DNA of 35,929 bases from an uncultured Pelagibacteraceae bacterium (GCA_902590125.1 CACIVL010000004.1:1-35929), one strand, 5' to 3'. Counted from the first letter of the stretch, positions 25,777 through 35,069 are shown. Program-made: numbers and translations. Notes: generated by a model from the letters alone, not told the origin.

Positions 25777-28133
25777 TAAGGTAATGGACCTTCCTTTAAA
25801 AATCCTCTTATTGCATTCTCAAGAATTTTAGAGACATTATTATTATAATTGTTGTAAGACAAACTTCCACACCAAGAGAGAGACCCTGGAGCAAACAATG
25901 CTCCATCATTTGGGGTTTTATAATAAATCATATCAGCTCTAACCATGGGATTTTCTGTACCTCCGCCATAAAAACCTCTCACAGTAAAATGGATTTCTTC
26001 ATTAACTTGCATCATCAAATTTGTGTGGTTTTCTGACCTTGCTAGTAAATAGGCATTATGAGGTGTGCCAAAATCTAGATCATATCTATCAAGTTCAAGT
26101 CCAGCAGCACCTCCTCCAACTAAACCAAAGTCTCCAATAACTTCATTCTCTCCTACCCCTTCAAAAATCCATGAACATTCTGGTCTTTTGCTATCAGGTT
26201 CTCGTTTATAATATGAGGAAACATCAAACCCGTAAGCTGTAAATGTTAGGCCGCAAACTTTAGATGGAATTCTTCCTCTTGCTCTCCACATTCCGCCATA
26301 TTTTCCATCAAATGCATTATTATACTCTCCTGGGTTTGCTGTCCAAGCTCTAGTCCCTGCTTCTCCTTTTCTAACTTCTATAATATTTGGGTTATCTGGA
26401 TGATATTCGCTAATCCAATAAAAACCATCAGAACCTAAATATATCCATCTTCCACCATTTAATTGATACGACTCATATGCAGCAAGCATTTTTTCTGAGC
26501 TATATTCAGGGTGCGATCCAGTTAAAACGCATCTATAACGATTTAACATATCAACTCCTTCAATATGTAAATCTTCATCTGTAACAACATCAAAATCTAA
26601 ATTCTTTTCTTCTAACCAATCTGTTAAATGAAGGTCTGCATTTAATTGCCACAAAGAAGGTGATAACCAGTGTCTATATTTTGGTCTCATATTAAGTATT
26701 GGCCTTAATCTTGATGAAATAGCAACTCCGCTCCCATCTGAATGTTTAGAATAAGTTGATAATCCATATTCTCTATGTTCGTTTAAATATAAATCTGATG
26801 CAGACAAAACTGGAACTTTGCCAGCTAATAATTGAGCAACTACTGAATTTGTTCCTAAATTATCATTTGAATAAGCCATATAGCTATTTGAAGGTAATAC
26901 AAATAAAAGTTTTGAAGTAGTTTTTCCTTTTGGAGGCTTTATAACAAATGGAATAAAATCTTCTGTTTCAGGAGAGTCTTCTCCGTTAATTCTTAACCTA
27001 GCAGCATAAACTCCACTTTTTATTAAGTCAGGAACTTCATAAGTAAAATCAACTTCCCATCTCGCATCATCAATATCATCATCATGAAAATGTATTGCCC
27101 CATACTCTTCAGGTTTGTGATGAAAAACCATCTCGTCTGCTGTCCAATTATATCCTGTCATTCCCCTACATGGTAAATTGATTATAAAACCATTTAGATG
27201 GTTTGAAGTGGTATCTATTATATAAGTTGAAGCAATATTTGTAGTTATGTTTGCATGAAAATCCCAAGCTCCTATCACCTCTGATCTTAAGTCTGATGGA
27301 CAGCCGCTATAGCCTCTTGCTAAAGATTCAATTTCTGATTTGGATAAAGCTTTTTTGCTTAATCTTGGTCTATCGATTTTACCATTATAAGTTAAAGTTT
27401 GCTCTGGCAATTCAACTGGTTCTATTGCTTCTTTATAGTGAGCTCCTTGAATATGTCTACCTGAACGATCATTTAGTGTACATGCTGCCATTAAAAAAGG
27501 TGCATCGTTTGCTCTTGGTTTTAAATTATTTGTTGCTTCAACAACAGAAGTTGTTTCATCAGCAGGATGAAGTAACGACATACCCAGTCCACCATTTGTT
27601 GGTGTTACACAAGGTTCTTGGTAAAGTTTTACCTTTCCTGTTTCAGCATCGTAACTAGCCGCAACAAGATACCAAATTTTATTCATTAATTTTTTTTCAC
27701 TAGAAAGATTCATAACTTGACCAGCGCCATCTCCTATCATCACTGAAAGACATGAATTTTCATCAATAAAAAGGCCATAGCCACTTTTAGCTTTATCATT
27801 CCACTTTGTTAAAATACCTTGTTTTCCTTTTTCTGAAGTTGTTGGAAATATATATGCCTGCAAAGTAAAACTGGATGTATTCAACCTTTGATCCTGAGGA
27901 ATAACAACGTAAGAACCACCATGTATTCTTTGGTTTCTTCCTTGATACGTTTTATTACATTGTGCGCCTATTTCTTCTTCTTTATACCCAGGACCTTCTG
28001 GGTTTGTATCTCCATGAATTAGCCTGACAATTTGAACATCATAATTTTCTTTCTTTTCTGCATTCACATAAAACTTAACTTTTTCGCCAGGAAAAGCAGA
28101 ATATTTATTACTATAACCCGTAATTCTTAACAT
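25776..28133 (-). CDS. N,N-dimethylformamidase-like large subunit
   Basis: N-terminus ITGYSNKYSAFPGEKVKFYVNAE...VQIVRLIHGDTNPEGPGYKEE and internal LLFVLPSNSYMAYSND recognised as DMFase beta-like from memory; LamG-like region between; small-subunit-like gene upstream. Confidence 0.82.
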   Translation of the reverse strand: MLRITGYSNKYSAFPGEKVKFYVNAEKKENYDVQIVRLIHGDTNPEGPGYKEEEIGAQCNKTYQGRNQRIHGGSYVVIPQDQRLNTSSFTLQAYIFPTTSEKGKQGILTKWNDKAKSGYGLFIDENSCLSVMIGDGAGQVMNLSSEKKLMNKIWYLVAASYDAETGKVKLYQEPCVTPTNGGLGMSLLHPADETTSVVEATNNLKPRANDAPFLMAACTLNDRSGRHIQGAHYKEAIEPVELPEQTLTYNGKIDRPRLSKKALSKSEIESLARGYSGCPSDLRSEVIGAWDFHANITTNIASTYIIDTTSNHLNGFIINLPCRGMTGYNWTADEMVFHHKPEEYGAIHFHDDDIDDARWEVDFTYEVPDLIKSGVYAARLRINGEDSPETEDFIPFVIKPPKGKTTSKLLFVLPSNSYMAYSNDNLGTNSVVAQLLAGKVPVLSASDLYLNEHREYGLSTYSKHSDGSGVAISSRLRPILNMRPKYRHWLSPSLWQLNADLHLTDWLEEKNLDFDVVTDEDLHIEGVDMLNRYRCVLTGSHPEYSSEKMLAAYESYQLNGGRWIYLGSDGFYWISEYHPDNPNIIEVRKGEAGTRAWTANPGEYNNAFDGKYGGMWRARGRIPSKVCGLTFTAYGFDVSSYYKREPDSKRPECSWIFEGVGENEVIGDFGLVGGGAAGLELDRYDLDFGTPHNAYLLARSENHTNLMMQVNEEIHFTVRGFYGGGTENPMVRADMIYYKTPNDGALFAPGSLSWCGSLSYNNYNNNVSKILENAIRGFLKEGPLP

Positions 28134-28155
28134 TTTAACCTTTCAAAATGAGTAA

Positions 28156-28575
28156 TCATTCTGCATATCTTTCTAATAAGTCTACAACTCTCTTTAAAAA
28201 AATAGCATGCTCACAGGCTTCTTCTGAAGAAAATGACTCTTCTAATATTTTAACCGGCTGACCTCTTACTCCTGTTACAATCCCTATTCTATAATCTTCA
28301 AAATCTTTCTTACAAACTGTTACATATTTTTTTATATGCATTGGTTGTCTTCTAAGTTTATCTAAAACAATTTGAAGTTCCTTGCTATGTTCGACCATTG
28401 GTTGGCCTTTGTGGGGTTGAGCAGCTTTGCCAACTGGACATGCTCTATGCTCTTCGATTAATTTATTTCTCATTTTTTCATCTTTTAATAAAGGAAGAAC
28501 GTAGGTACGAGTTATATAATCATCTGTACTTGTGTGACCTTGGTTTAACTGAACTCCAGTTTTGTCTTTGTTCAT
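28156..28575 (-). CDS. N,N-dimethylformamidase-like small subunit
   Basis: LRRQPMHIKKYVTVCKKDFEDYRIGIVTGVRGQPVKILEESFSSEEACEHAIFLKRVVDL resembles the DMFase alpha-subunit C-terminal half (from memory); adjacent to large subunit. Confidence 0.65.
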   Translation of the reverse strand: MNKDKTGVQLNQGHTSTDDYITRTYVLPLLKDEKMRNKLIEEHRACPVGKAAQPHKGQPMVEHSKELQIVLDKLRRQPMHIKKYVTVCKKDFEDYRIGIVTGVRGQPVKILEESFSSEEACEHAIFLKRVVDLLERYAE

Positions 28576-28578
28576 AAA

Positions 28579-29433
28579 TTACTTGTTTGTCCTTTCTTTT
28601 ATAATTTTTAAAGCTTCCATTAGATAAACTCTAAATACTTCATGATTTTCACTCATTGGAAAATGTCCAATATCAGTCATTTCTATATAAACTCCTCCTT
28701 TTATTTGTCTTGCAGTATTCTCTGTTGCTTCTGGAGGTGTCAAATAATCATAAGTTCCTGTTAACATTACAACAGGACATTTGTGTCCATCAATATTTTT
28801 TAATTCTTTTCTTAAATCATGATCAACAGAATAAAAATATAAGTCTCCTTTAAAAGCTTCTGAGCCTTGAGTATAATAATGCCAAGTTAACCATCTATCT
28901 TTTTCAGGAGATTGTGGTGCCATTAAATCCCATGTTCCACTAGCACAAACTTGAGCAGCATTCGCATGAGGATGTCTCCACCAATCTAAATAAAATCCTG
29001 GAGCATAATCTGCAGCTTCAACAGGTATTACAGCTCTAAATTTGTTTGGATGACGTAACGCTAATTGTAAAGCAACATTTCCACCAAAAGACGATCCCAT
29101 AAAAATAGGTTTTTGCAAACCTAAGGCATCACACAACTTCACAATAAAGTTACAATAGTGTTCAGCTTTTAACTTGTATTCTTCTTTCCACCATTCTTTA
29201 TTGTGTGGGGGATCTGATTTTCCATGTCTTGGAAGGTCATAAGCAATAACATTATAATCTTTAGTAATTTCTGGATCTTCAAGCAAACCTCTCCATTGAT
29301 GGTTATGACATCCAGCAGTATGTTGACAAATTAAAGGTATTCCTTTTCCATTTTGAAGGTAAAAAACTTTATATTCACAATCGTCAACCTCAATTGTAAC
29401 ATAACGTCCTACAACATCATGATGCTTTACCAT
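28579..29433 (-). CDS. Alpha/beta hydrolase
   Basis: YNVIAYDLPRHGKSD, FMGSSFGGNVALQLALRHP (GxSxGG nucleophile elbow), DIGHFPMSENHE. Confidence 0.9.
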   Translation of the reverse strand: MVKHHDVVGRYVTIEVDDCEYKVFYLQNGKGIPLICQHTAGCHNHQWRGLLEDPEITKDYNVIAYDLPRHGKSDPPHNKEWWKEEYKLKAEHYCNFIVKLCDALGLQKPIFMGSSFGGNVALQLALRHPNKFRAVIPVEAADYAPGFYLDWWRHPHANAAQVCASGTWDLMAPQSPEKDRWLTWHYYTQGSEAFKGDLYFYSVDHDLRKELKNIDGHKCPVVMLTGTYDYLTPPEATENTARQIKGGVYIEMTDIGHFPMSENHEVFRVYLMEALKIIKERTNK

Positions 29434-29464
29434 TGTAATACTCCTTCTAATTTAAAATTTTTCA

Positions 29465-29854
29465 TTAAACTGGTACTCCTGTTTTTCTTAATAATTCAAA
29501 CTGAACTGTAAAATTTCTAAGATTTTTCATTAATATCAAATGATTGCCTTCAATTTTTAAATCTTTTAAAAAACTAGCAGACCATATACCGTGATACATT
29601 GGTTTAGGCATTGGTTGTCCAAATTCTCTCCAAGTTTTTGCTGATGCTCTTAAAGCAAAGTCATATGGGTCTAAAGGTGATGGGCTGGTATTTATTTTTT
29701 TAACTTTACCATCGTGCATTTCTATAATTACCTTTACACTTTCCATATCAAACATAAAAGAGCATGTGTAATATTTTGCCATAGCTTTAATAGTTTCGTC
29801 ACTATTAGTAGCTTCTTCGTATTTCTTTGCCCAGTTATCTAAACCACTACTCAT
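29465..29854 (-). CDS. Small protein, possibly SCP2 sterol-binding-like
   Basis: 129 aa; overall pattern (MFDMESVKVIIEMHDGKV...LRASAKTWREF...KDLKIEGNHLILMKNLRNF) is SCP2-like by eye only. Confidence 0.4.
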   Translation of the reverse strand: MSSGLDNWAKKYEEATNSDETIKAMAKYYTCSFMFDMESVKVIIEMHDGKVKKINTSPSPLDPYDFALRASAKTWREFGQPMPKPMYHGIWSASFLKDLKIEGNHLILMKNLRNFTVQFELLRKTGVPV

Positions 29855-29869
29855 AATATTTTACTTTCG

Positions 29870-31843
29870 TTACTTAGAACTCTTGGTTCCTTTAGTTGGA
29901 TCATTGTCGAAGTTCATATGATAATCTTTTTTTGGATTCTCATAATCGCCAAGAATATTTCTGATGTTGCTTATTTCTCCAGGATTCATTCCAATTTCTT
30001 TAAGCAAACTATCTAAAAATGGTTGATGTGCTCTATAACGTAGTGCTGAACTAACGACGTTATCTGCTAAATTACCACTTCTTCCAGATCCTCCTGCAGT
30101 TACTCCTTCTCCGCTGCTTCCTCCTGAACCAGAGGTTCCACTAAAACCAGGTAAACCATTAACATCAACAATTTTGATATCACCTATGTTAGCCATTGGT
30201 TTAACGCTTTCTCTAATGATTGCTTCAATTTTCTCAGCAAGTTTTAATCTCAGTGCACTTCTTCTACTTGCGTCACTTCTTAAGTTTTCAGCAGCGTTTA
30301 ATGCTTCCTTACCAGCTGCATCTATCTCATATCTTAACTTCGCTGCCATAGTAGCAAACCTATCTTGTTCGGCTTTTGAAGCAGCAGAAATAACATCAAC
30401 TTTTTTAATACCTTGTGCTTTTTCTATGTATCTAGCTGAATTTGCTTTTTCTTCAGCTTCTACTGCTCTTGCTCTTGTTGCTTCTTCTTCTGCTTTAGAT
30501 TTTAATACTTGTTTTGATTTATTAATTACTTCAAGATTTTTTTGATGTTCTTCTATACTTAATCTCTTAGCTTTTTCTATATCAAGAAGCCGTACTTCTC
30601 TTTCCGTCTCAATTCTATGAGAATCTATATTTCTTTGTTGAGCTATTTTAGCATTTTTAATTTCTTGTTCAGAAATTATTTGTGCTTCTTCGGCATCTTT
30701 TTGTCTTTCTGATTGTTCTTTAATTATAGCGGTTTTTTCCTGAGCACGCTTTATATCAACTTGCCTTTGTTTTTCTAAACGTGCATATTCACTTTCTTTA
30801 TCTAGATTCAAAATTTTTACTTCTGTCTCCAGGTCTTTTTGTCTTATTTCATAAGCTGCATTTTTTTCTAACTCATTTTGCTCTTTTCTTCGTTTTTCAA
30901 TTTCTTCAATCAATCTTGTTTCGGTTAATTTTCTTTCAACTTCAATAACTTGATTTTGAGAAATTTTTGCTACTTCAATTTGCTCTTGGCTTCTTATTTC
31001 AGCTTCTTCAGCTTCACGTTCTTTTTCAGCTCTTTGTTTTACAGTTTCCGTTCTTTCTTTGGCTTTTTGAATAGCAACTTCTCTTTCTTGTTGATATCTA
31101 GAAAACTCCTCGTTCTTCTTAATCTCTAATTCTTTTTGAACAGTTTCTAAGTTTTTATTTTCAATTGAAATTTTTGTATCTTGCGTGATATCATTTCTCT
31201 TTTTCTTTCTAGATTCAATTTGTTCAGTTAATTGCGTTAAACCTTGAGAGTCAAAAGTGTTTGCAGGATTAAACTGTTCAATTGGAGTTTGATCTAATGA
31301 TATAATAGAAACAGTTTCTAATGCTAAACCTGTGTGGCCTATTGATTCATTAGCAATCTTTGTAACTTCTTTTACAAATTGTCCTCTGTTTTCTTGAATT
31401 TCATCTAATGTCATTTTTGCAGCAACTTCTCCCAGTGCATCTGCAAAACGACCTGCAACTACTTCTCTTAAATGTTCTGGATCAAGAGTTCTATTACCCA
31501 AAGTCTGTGCAGCAGTTGCTACAGCTCTTTGATCTGGTGGAACTTTTGTAAAAAATTCAGTTACCAACTCTGCTCTCATCCTATCTTTTGTAATAAGTGA
31601 TTTTTCTCCAGATCTTTTTATATTAATGCTTAATGTACGCATTCCAACTTGCGTTATGTTATGAATAATAGGTAAGACAAAAGCTCCACCTGATATAACA
31701 ACTTTTTCTCCAAGCATTCCTGTACGTACAAATGAAACTTCTTTTGATGATCTTCTGTATAGCCAATGCAATAAATAAACCACAATTGCTATTGCAAGCG
31801 CTAATAAAATTATTGCTGCTATTATATCTGCTCCTCTAGTCAT
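29870..31843 (-). CDS. Flotillin / SPFH (Band 7) family protein
   Basis: N-terminal TM, GGAFVLPIIHNITQVGMRTLSINI, long Glu/Lys/Arg-rich coiled coil, Gly/Ser-rich C-terminus. Confidence 0.88.
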   Translation of the reverse strand: MTRGADIIAAIILLALAIAIVVYLLHWLYRRSSKEVSFVRTGMLGEKVVISGGAFVLPIIHNITQVGMRTLSINIKRSGEKSLITKDRMRAELVTEFFTKVPPDQRAVATAAQTLGNRTLDPEHLREVVAGRFADALGEVAAKMTLDEIQENRGQFVKEVTKIANESIGHTGLALETVSIISLDQTPIEQFNPANTFDSQGLTQLTEQIESRKKKRNDITQDTKISIENKNLETVQKELEIKKNEEFSRYQQEREVAIQKAKERTETVKQRAEKEREAEEAEIRSQEQIEVAKISQNQVIEVERKLTETRLIEEIEKRRKEQNELEKNAAYEIRQKDLETEVKILNLDKESEYARLEKQRQVDIKRAQEKTAIIKEQSERQKDAEEAQIISEQEIKNAKIAQQRNIDSHRIETEREVRLLDIEKAKRLSIEEHQKNLEVINKSKQVLKSKAEEEATRARAVEAEEKANSARYIEKAQGIKKVDVISAASKAEQDRFATMAAKLRYEIDAAGKEALNAAENLRSDASRRSALRLKLAEKIEAIIRESVKPMANIGDIKIVDVNGLPGFSGTSGSGGSSGEGVTAGGSGRSGNLADNVVSSALRYRAHQPFLDSLLKEIGMNPGEISNIRNILGDYENPKKDYHMNFDNDPTKGTKSSK

Positions 31844-31864
31844 AAATTATCCCTCCTTAAGTAT

Positions 31865-32563
31865 TCAAGCTCCTTTCCTTGTGTCGTCTAAAGCCGCACT
31901 GTAAATTATCATTCCAAAAATAATTTTGTTCAGTATATCGGCTAGATTATAAATTATGTTTAAACTGTTGATATTTGCTCCACCAGCCAAGTGTTCAATA
32001 AAGTATCCAATGTGATAAATTGAAAAACCTATCGTTATAATCAATCTATTGGCAAAAAACGCCATCTGAACGCTCTCATTATTGCATGATGCGTTATTTC
32101 TTCCTGCATCACCCATATAAAGCTCGCCAATAATATAAAGCCAACCAACAATACCCACCAGGAACCCAAGTGTAACACTCATATATCCATAAGCTCCTAG
32201 AAGCTGCGCTATGACCCAAACTAGTGTACCAACAAGCAATCGCCAGAACATTCCCCTCTTAACATCGGTAACTGACTTAAGCATCACATAAAAAGTTAAA
32301 ATTGTAAGTGGAAAAGTCAATATCCAGTCAATATACCTTAAAGCTGTAGGTGCTTGACCGTTCAATACCCATAAATTTTTTGCGTAGAAGTAATGTATAG
32401 AAGACATTAGCGCTATAACGCCAACAAGATTCATTGCCGTACCCCATCTGTTCGATAGACGACCTCTTTCTAAGAAGAAAAATATAGCCGCTCCTATCAT
32501 TGCGACTGAAATTAACCAGAATGATCCTCCAACAACATCTTGTGGAAGCAATAACTTGTTCAT
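31865..32563 (-). CDS. Proteorhodopsin-like microbial rhodopsin (divergent)
   Basis: RYIDWILTFPLTILTFY (helix C), IYNLADILNKIIFG with retinal-binding Lys (codon 31925-31927), His75 equivalent in SSIHYFYAK; 7-TM-sized (232 aa). Confidence 0.92.
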   Translation of the reverse strand: MNKLLLPQDVVGGSFWLISVAMIGAAIFFFLERGRLSNRWGTAMNLVGVIALMSSIHYFYAKNLWVLNGQAPTALRYIDWILTFPLTILTFYVMLKSVTDVKRGMFWRLLVGTLVWVIAQLLGAYGYMSVTLGFLVGIVGWLYIIGELYMGDAGRNNASCNNESVQMAFFANRLIITIGFSIYHIGYFIEHLAGGANINSLNIIYNLADILNKIIFGMIIYSAALDDTRKGA

Positions 32564-32845
32564 TTGCCCCTCAATTAATAAATTTACCTATTTAATTTCT
32601 TATTTTCACATAAATCAAAGGAAAAAACTTTTCTTTTTTATATATATATATTTTAGAAGTAGATTTTTCTTTAAAAAATTTTTTATTTTCTTGAATTTAA
32701 AGAAAATTCAATCTGAGGTATATAAATTAAAATTCAATTCAAAGTAGAAATATTTTAAATAATTTTTTTGTTAAGTTGATGAATGAACTGTTCATAATTT
32801 AAAAATTCTATTTTGTAGAATGCTTATAATCTATATTATGTTTTA

Positions 32846-33487
32846 ATGCTTTCCAAGGTCATAACTATTTCACAACAAAAAGGCGGTAGCGGAAAAACAA
32901 CACTAGCTGTGCATTTGGCTCTTGCTTTTATAAAATATCATAATTTAAAAGTTGCTGTTATCGATACTGATCCACAAGGAAGTTTAGGAAAATGGTTTAT
33001 GATAAGAACAGAAAAAAAAATACCAAACGATAATTTAACTTTTAAAACCGCTAGTTTATGGGGGGCTCAGTACGAGTCAAAAACATTAAAAAAAGACCAT
33101 GATATCGTAATTATAGATACTCCTCCAAAAATAGAATCTGATGCTAGACCTTCAATTGAATCTGCTGATTTGGTTTTAATTCCTATAGCCGCATCTCATG
33201 TTGATTTTTGGGCAACCGGTGCGATTGTCGAGATTGCAAAAAAAGCAAACAAAAAAATTTTAATACAGATTAACAGATCTAGCCAGAGATCAAAACTTAT
33301 AACTAAAACAAATGAATTTATTAAAAGTTTAGATCTTTCAGCAACTAAAACAATTATTGGAAATCGTCAAATTTTTGCTGCATCTATGGGTGAAGGCAAA
33401 ACAGCTGTTGAAAAACAAAAAAAAAGTAATGCTGTTGAAGAAATAAAAAATCTATCAGAACAAATTCTATCAGAAATAAAACAATAA
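32846..33487 (+). CDS. ParA/MinD-family ATPase
   Basis: ISQQKGGSGKTTLAVHLA (deviant Walker A), AVIDTDPQGS, IVIIDTPP. Confidence 0.9.
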   Translation: MLSKVITISQQKGGSGKTTLAVHLALAFIKYHNLKVAVIDTDPQGSLGKWFMIRTEKKIPNDNLTFKTASLWGAQYESKTLKKDHDIVIIDTPPKIESDARPSIESADLVLIPIAASHVDFWATGAIVEIAKKANKKILIQINRSSQRSKLITKTNEFIKSLDLSATKTIIGNRQIFAASMGEGKTAVEKQKKSNAVEEIKNLSEQILSEIKQ

Positions 33488-33489
33488 AA

Positions 33490-33951
33490 GTGCTTCTTAC
33501 AACTAAAAAAATAATTAAAGAATGGACTGATTATAATGGTCATATGAATTTATCTTACTACATTTTGCTTTTTGATATGGGTGCAGAAGTTATTTTATCA
33601 CAATTTAAGATGGGAGAACATTCAGCAAAAACTACAAAAAAAAGCACAATGGTAGTTGAAACCCACACAAACTATAAACAAGAAGTTAAAGAAAACGATG
33701 AAGTAGACATTTTTATATCTTATTTTGACCATGACAAAAAAAGATTACATTATAAATTAGAAATGTATGACAAAGCCAAAAACAAACTTTCGGCCACAAC
33801 TGAAGTTTTATCACTTTATATTGATTTAAATATTAGAAAAGTAGCTGAATTTGAATCTGAAAAAATAAAAATTATGTATGATTTTATTTCACAAAATAAA
33901 AAAAATTTTAATACGGACGATTTAAAGTTTTTAAGTAAGATTAAAAAATAA
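33490..33951 (+). CDS. 4HBT/hotdog-fold acyl-CoA thioesterase (GTG start)
   Basis: EWTDYNGHMNLSYYILLFD: hotdog thioesterase D-x-N-x-H-M motif. Confidence 0.78.
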   Translation: MLLTTKKIIKEWTDYNGHMNLSYYILLFDMGAEVILSQFKMGEHSAKTTKKSTMVVETHTNYKQEVKENDEVDIFISYFDHDKKRLHYKLEMYDKAKNKLSATTEVLSLYIDLNIRKVAEFESEKIKIMYDFISQNKKNFNTDDLKFLSKIKK

Positions 33952-33963
33952 ATTTAATACATT

Positions 33964-35067
33964 TTACAATACGTAAGGTTCGGGCCTTGCATTGCTTTTT
34001 AAAACTCTTTCAACAGCAAAATCACTAATATCAATTGTTTGATAAACTCCTGTAGTTATCAATTCCATTAAGGCCCTACCAATTCCAGGTGCTTGCATTA
34101 AACCTCTGCCAGTAAAGCCTGAAGCTAAATAAACATTTTCATATTTAGGATGTTTTCCAACTACTGCATTATTATCTAATTTATTGCAGTCGTAATAACC
34201 AGCCCATCCACCAGTTAACTTTAATTCTTCAAATGCAGGTATTCTTTTTGCTAGTGCAGGCCAAACTAATTCTTCGAAATCATCCCATCCAGGTTCTAGA
34301 TCGGCAGCATCAAAAACTGAATTGGGTGATCCAGCCAAATATTCTTTTCCTTCTGGTCTCCAATAAACACCTGTCGTTAAATCACCAGTTAAAGGCATTT
34401 CAGGAATATGCTTAGGGCACTTAACCCTAAAAACTGTATGTTTTTGAGGAACAACTGGAATATCGTCTAATAATTTTTTAGTCCAACAGCCTGCAGCAGA
34501 AATAATAATTTTTGCTTTAATTTCAGAAATACTCTTTACTTCACCTTTTATAAATTCAGCTCCCAATTCGGTTGCTTTACTTTTGAGCGCGCTATGAAAC
34601 ATGAATGGATCAATCCAACCTTCGCTTTTATTATCTGTATAAGTTGCGGTTTCAATACCTTCATTATTTATATATGGAAATATTTTTGTTAGCTCAGAAC
34701 CTTTAATATTTTTTGTTCCTGCATCGCATGCCTTATGATTTTCTAAAGCACGGTACTGTTCCTCTGCATCTTCCGGTCCAAACATAAGCAAATAACCATT
34801 TGGAACCATACTGGCTGTAGGATTAGGGTTTTTTGCAGTTTTCAATAATTCTGGTATTTGAAAAATAAATTCTCTTGCAAATTTTCCTAACAAAATATTT
34901 TCTTTTTGAAAAAACTGTCTTCTAAAACCACCTAACGATAAAGGAAAAGAAGCATTTTTGTAAGTAGGGTCTCTTTCAATAACTTTAACTTTTCTTCCTT
35001 CTTTAGATAAAAAATACGCAGTAGAAGCACCGATTATTCCGCCACCTATTATAACAACATCATCCAT
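33964..35067 (-). CDS. FAD-dependent oxidoreductase (DAO/sarcosine oxidase-like)
   Basis: MDDVVIIGGGIIGASTAYFLSKEGRKVKVIER dinucleotide-binding motif; GWAGYYDCNKLDNNAVVGKHP; LASGFTGRGLMQAPGIGRALMELI. I place the start at the internal Met (35067), not the track's 35121, which would overlap the tspO-like gene. Confidence 0.87.
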   Translation of the reverse strand: MDDVVIIGGGIIGASTAYFLSKEGRKVKVIERDPTYKNASFPLSLGGFRRQFFQKENILLGKFAREFIFQIPELLKTAKNPNPTASMVPNGYLLMFGPEDAEEQYRALENHKACDAGTKNIKGSELTKIFPYINNEGIETATYTDNKSEGWIDPFMFHSALKSKATELGAEFIKGEVKSISEIKAKIIISAAGCWTKKLLDDIPVVPQKHTVFRVKCPKHIPEMPLTGDLTTGVYWRPEGKEYLAGSPNSVFDAADLEPGWDDFEELVWPALAKRIPAFEELKLTGGWAGYYDCNKLDNNAVVGKHPKYENVYLASGFTGRGLMQAPGIGRALMELITTGVYQTIDISDFAVERVLKSNARPEPYVL

Positions 35068-35069
35068 AA

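Noticed and set aside
27251-27658. 135-aa + strand ORF within the DMFase-like large-subunit gene
   Set aside because: Antisense to a well-supported CDS; Leu/His-rich low-complexity translation typical of shadow ORFs.
30174-30545. 123-aa + strand ORF
   Set aside because: Antisense to the flotillin coiled-coil region; the Ala/Leu-rich pattern is the shadow of the Glu/Lys-rich coding strand.
32640-32650. TA dinucleotide run
   Set aside because: Short and expected in very AT-rich intergenic DNA; not evidence for a functional repeat.
32556-32747. 63-aa + strand ORF upstream of the rhodopsin
   Set aside because: Lies in the AT-rich promoter region; Phe/Lys/Ile-only composition; no ribosome-binding site seen.
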